Notes under the pieces: model-generated
Database searches by the model: none
The model's input: only the letters and a program-made list of their open reading frames with translations
What the model was told of the DNA's origin: nothing
Source of the DNA: Liolophura sinensis
Lineage: Eukaryota > Mollusca > Polyplacophora > Chitonida > Chitonidae
Reading direction: 5' to 3'
DNA length: 34,133 nt
Assembly: GCF_032854445.1 (NCBI RefSeq)
Contig: NW_027018373.1
Coordinates: forward strand, 1 to 34,133
Translations under genes and position numbers: made by a program
Shown: in pieces, positions 33,353 to 34,133 of the stretch
How positions within the stretch are numbered: the first letter of the stretch is position 1
How the letters are laid out: every line of letters begins with the position of its first letter

Positions 33353-33900
33353 TTGAATGATAATTTATGTCATAATCACGTGCCCAGCAACGGCTCTTAC
33401 TCCATGGAAACCAGGGAAATTTGCAATTTTTCAACAGCTGCCGATGCCTGGCTCAATTCCTCATCTTTTGGCACCTTATTCATGTGGGTCTGTGGTCTGT
33501 TGTACTTTTTACAGCAGACTGTATCAAGTACCTTGTGTTTTTCACGTACAAATGGTGTGGTTTTCTACACGTAGATAAAGACATTGAGATTGTCTTGGAC
33601 TTAGAAGTAAGACAATTGCTGGGTGAGTTAAATGGGCTTAGCCCAAAGATTTCAAGTCTTCTGAGCTACCGAAGGGCACATAACTTATAGTCAAAAGTTG
33701 AATATAGTAATGACCAGTCGCGATTGTACAGAGTACAGTGTAGGCCGATTTCAATTAACAAAAAGACCAGGTAAAAATGCAAAAGTGGAAAAACTGTTCC
33801 AGTGCTGCTGTTAAGAGGCTAATCCGACGTATTTGTGACGAGAAATCGAATGGTGCAAACCGCGTTGCTCTCCGACCAATACTTTTGGCTGTAGTGACAA
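33353..33900. repeat. Copy 61, type G
   Basis: 548 bp net: -T in ggttttctac, +G in gtaggccg, -T in gtatttgtg. It has gataattt, gtctgtggtctg, ttggactt and tcaagtcttctgagc as in copies 21 and 43. Confidence 0.95.
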
Positions 33901-34133
33901 TTGATTGATCATTGATGTCATAATCACGTGCCCAGCAACGGCTCTTACTCCATGGAAACCAGGGATATTTGCAATTTTTTACCAGCTGCCGATGCCTGGC
34001 CCAATTCCACATCTTTTGGGCACCTTATAAAATGTGGGTCAGTGTTTAGTTGTACTTTTTACAGCAGACTGTAGCAAGTACCTTGTGTTTTTTATGTACA
34101 AATGGTGTGGTTTTTCTACACGTAGATAAAGAC
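33901..34133. repeat. Copy 62, right-truncated, type D
   Basis: First 231 unit bases plus two single-base gains (tttgggcacc, ttataaaatg). It has gattgatcattgatg, gatatt, tttttaccagc, ccacat, gtagcaag and ttttatg, so it continues the G-then-D order of copies 21-22 and 43-44. The array runs on past the window end. Confidence 0.95.

Larger units (their letters stand above)
31334..33598. repeat. Two-copy 1097-bp tandem duplication
   Basis: The segment from mid copy 57 through copy 58 to mid copy 59 recurs from mid copy 59 through copy 60 to mid copy 61 at offset 1097. The left limit is set by caaatacc/caagtacc (31333) and the right limit by ttgcac/ttggac (32501). The crossover therefore lies in 32431-32500. 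Substitution marks are shared; single-base indels are not. Confidence 0.9.
1..34133. repeat. 549-bp satellite array, about 62 head-to-tail copies
   Basis: The same roughly 549-bp sequence recurs without interruption or inversion. I number copies 0-62 and set base 1 of the unit at the ttg of acaattgaatgatc. Types used below. A: cctcat, ttactgaag, cttggccc, aaaatctg. B: like A but cttagccc and aaaaactg. C: ccgcat, ttattcatg, tcacatacc. M: ttattcatgtgggtctg then ggtcag (M2 has ggcgcc). G: gtctgtggtctg, usually ttggactt, tcaagtc or tcaggtc. D: gatatt, ccacat, ttataaatg, tgtttag. E: tactttatgg, gttcggttg, taacaagc. F: ctgcat, gaggtaag, aagtcgaa. H: gatatctgc, attattgaag. P: ccgcat, ttactgaag, tgtttag. 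Q: ccgttaaaaa. R: caaatacc, gtttagccc. Type order from copy 18: E M A G D E F D/A G H D P M2 M2 D Q D M P D Q D M P D G D E F D/G P M2 R A G H D P M2 R A G/R A G D. Satellite nature is directly visible; genomic location and function are unknown. Confidence 0.98.

Noticed and set aside
1-34133. A giant repeat protein, since 549 is divisible by 3
   Set aside because: Each frame meets at least one stop per unit on both strands, so no frame passes from one monomer to the next.
1-34133. CRISPR array
   Set aside because: The unit is 549 bp with no unique spacers and no cas genes.
1-34133. Ribosomal DNA, tRNA or 5S clusters
   Set aside because: No recognisable rRNA or tRNA sequence, and no pol III internal box such as ggttcga.
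1-34133. CENP-B box
   Set aside because: The core needs TTCG followed at fixed distance by A and CGGG. CGGG is absent on the plus strand, and its rare minus-strand occurrence (copy 54) lacks TTCG at the right place.
1-34133. Hammerhead ribozyme satellite or retrozyme
   Set aside because: I found no CTGATGA core paired with a GAAA and a cleavage triplet on either strand. gagaaatc alone is not sufficient.
1-34133. Tandem transposon or LTR copies
   Set aside because: No terminal inverted repeats, target-site duplications, primer-binding site or transposase/polymerase frame. Units abut directly.

Overview
The whole window is one uninterrupted satellite (macrosatellite-like) DNA array. A unit of 549 bp is repeated head to tail about 62.2 times on one strand orientation: a partial copy at 1-437, 61 full copies from 438 to 33900, and a partial copy at 33901-34133. 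Of the 61 start-to-start distances, 41 are exactly 549 bp and the rest are mostly 548-551 bp; two copies carry larger losses (21 bp near 2624, and 6+7 bp near 10177 and 10213). There is no unique sequence, no gene I believe in, no RNA gene, no CRISPR array and no recognisable transposon. Both array ends lie outside the window.

Such an array implies a eukaryotic nuclear genome (heterochromatin, pericentromere, subtelomere or a macrosatellite locus) assembled from long reads. I cannot name the species or match the unit to a known satellite from memory. GC is 43% (232 of 540 bases counted in 1561-2100). CpG is only mildly depleted (about 17 per unit against about 25 expected), which argues weakly against a heavily CpG-methylated genome such as a mammal's.

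Layout: I sorted copies into types by shared substitutions (defined in the array entry). Copies 0-17 (about 1-9750) are fairly uniform and follow an A-B-C three-copy higher-order repeat with two phase breaks. Copies 18-62 (9751-34133) are more diverse, and the order of types repeats at several scales: a five-copy, 2746-bp tandem duplication (17731-20476 / 20477-23222); blocks 21-25 and 43-47 (12083 bp apart); blocks 26-28 and 52-54 (about 14278 bp apart); blocks 48-51 and 55-58 (about 3845 bp apart); and a two-copy 1097-bp duplication near the right end. Several copies (25, 47, 48, 59) are chimeras that show where exchanges happened.

Within the unit the most notable conserved structures are a 30-bp imperfect hairpin, a CACGTG site in the context ATCACGTG, a TGACGTC site lost in one subfamily, and an acceptor-like/donor-like pair that would bound a 109-nt exon if the array were transcribed on the + strand. 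The open reading frames of about 60-141 codons on both strands are by-products of the repeat: none is open through the unit, and they are broken freely by indels and stops in individual copies.
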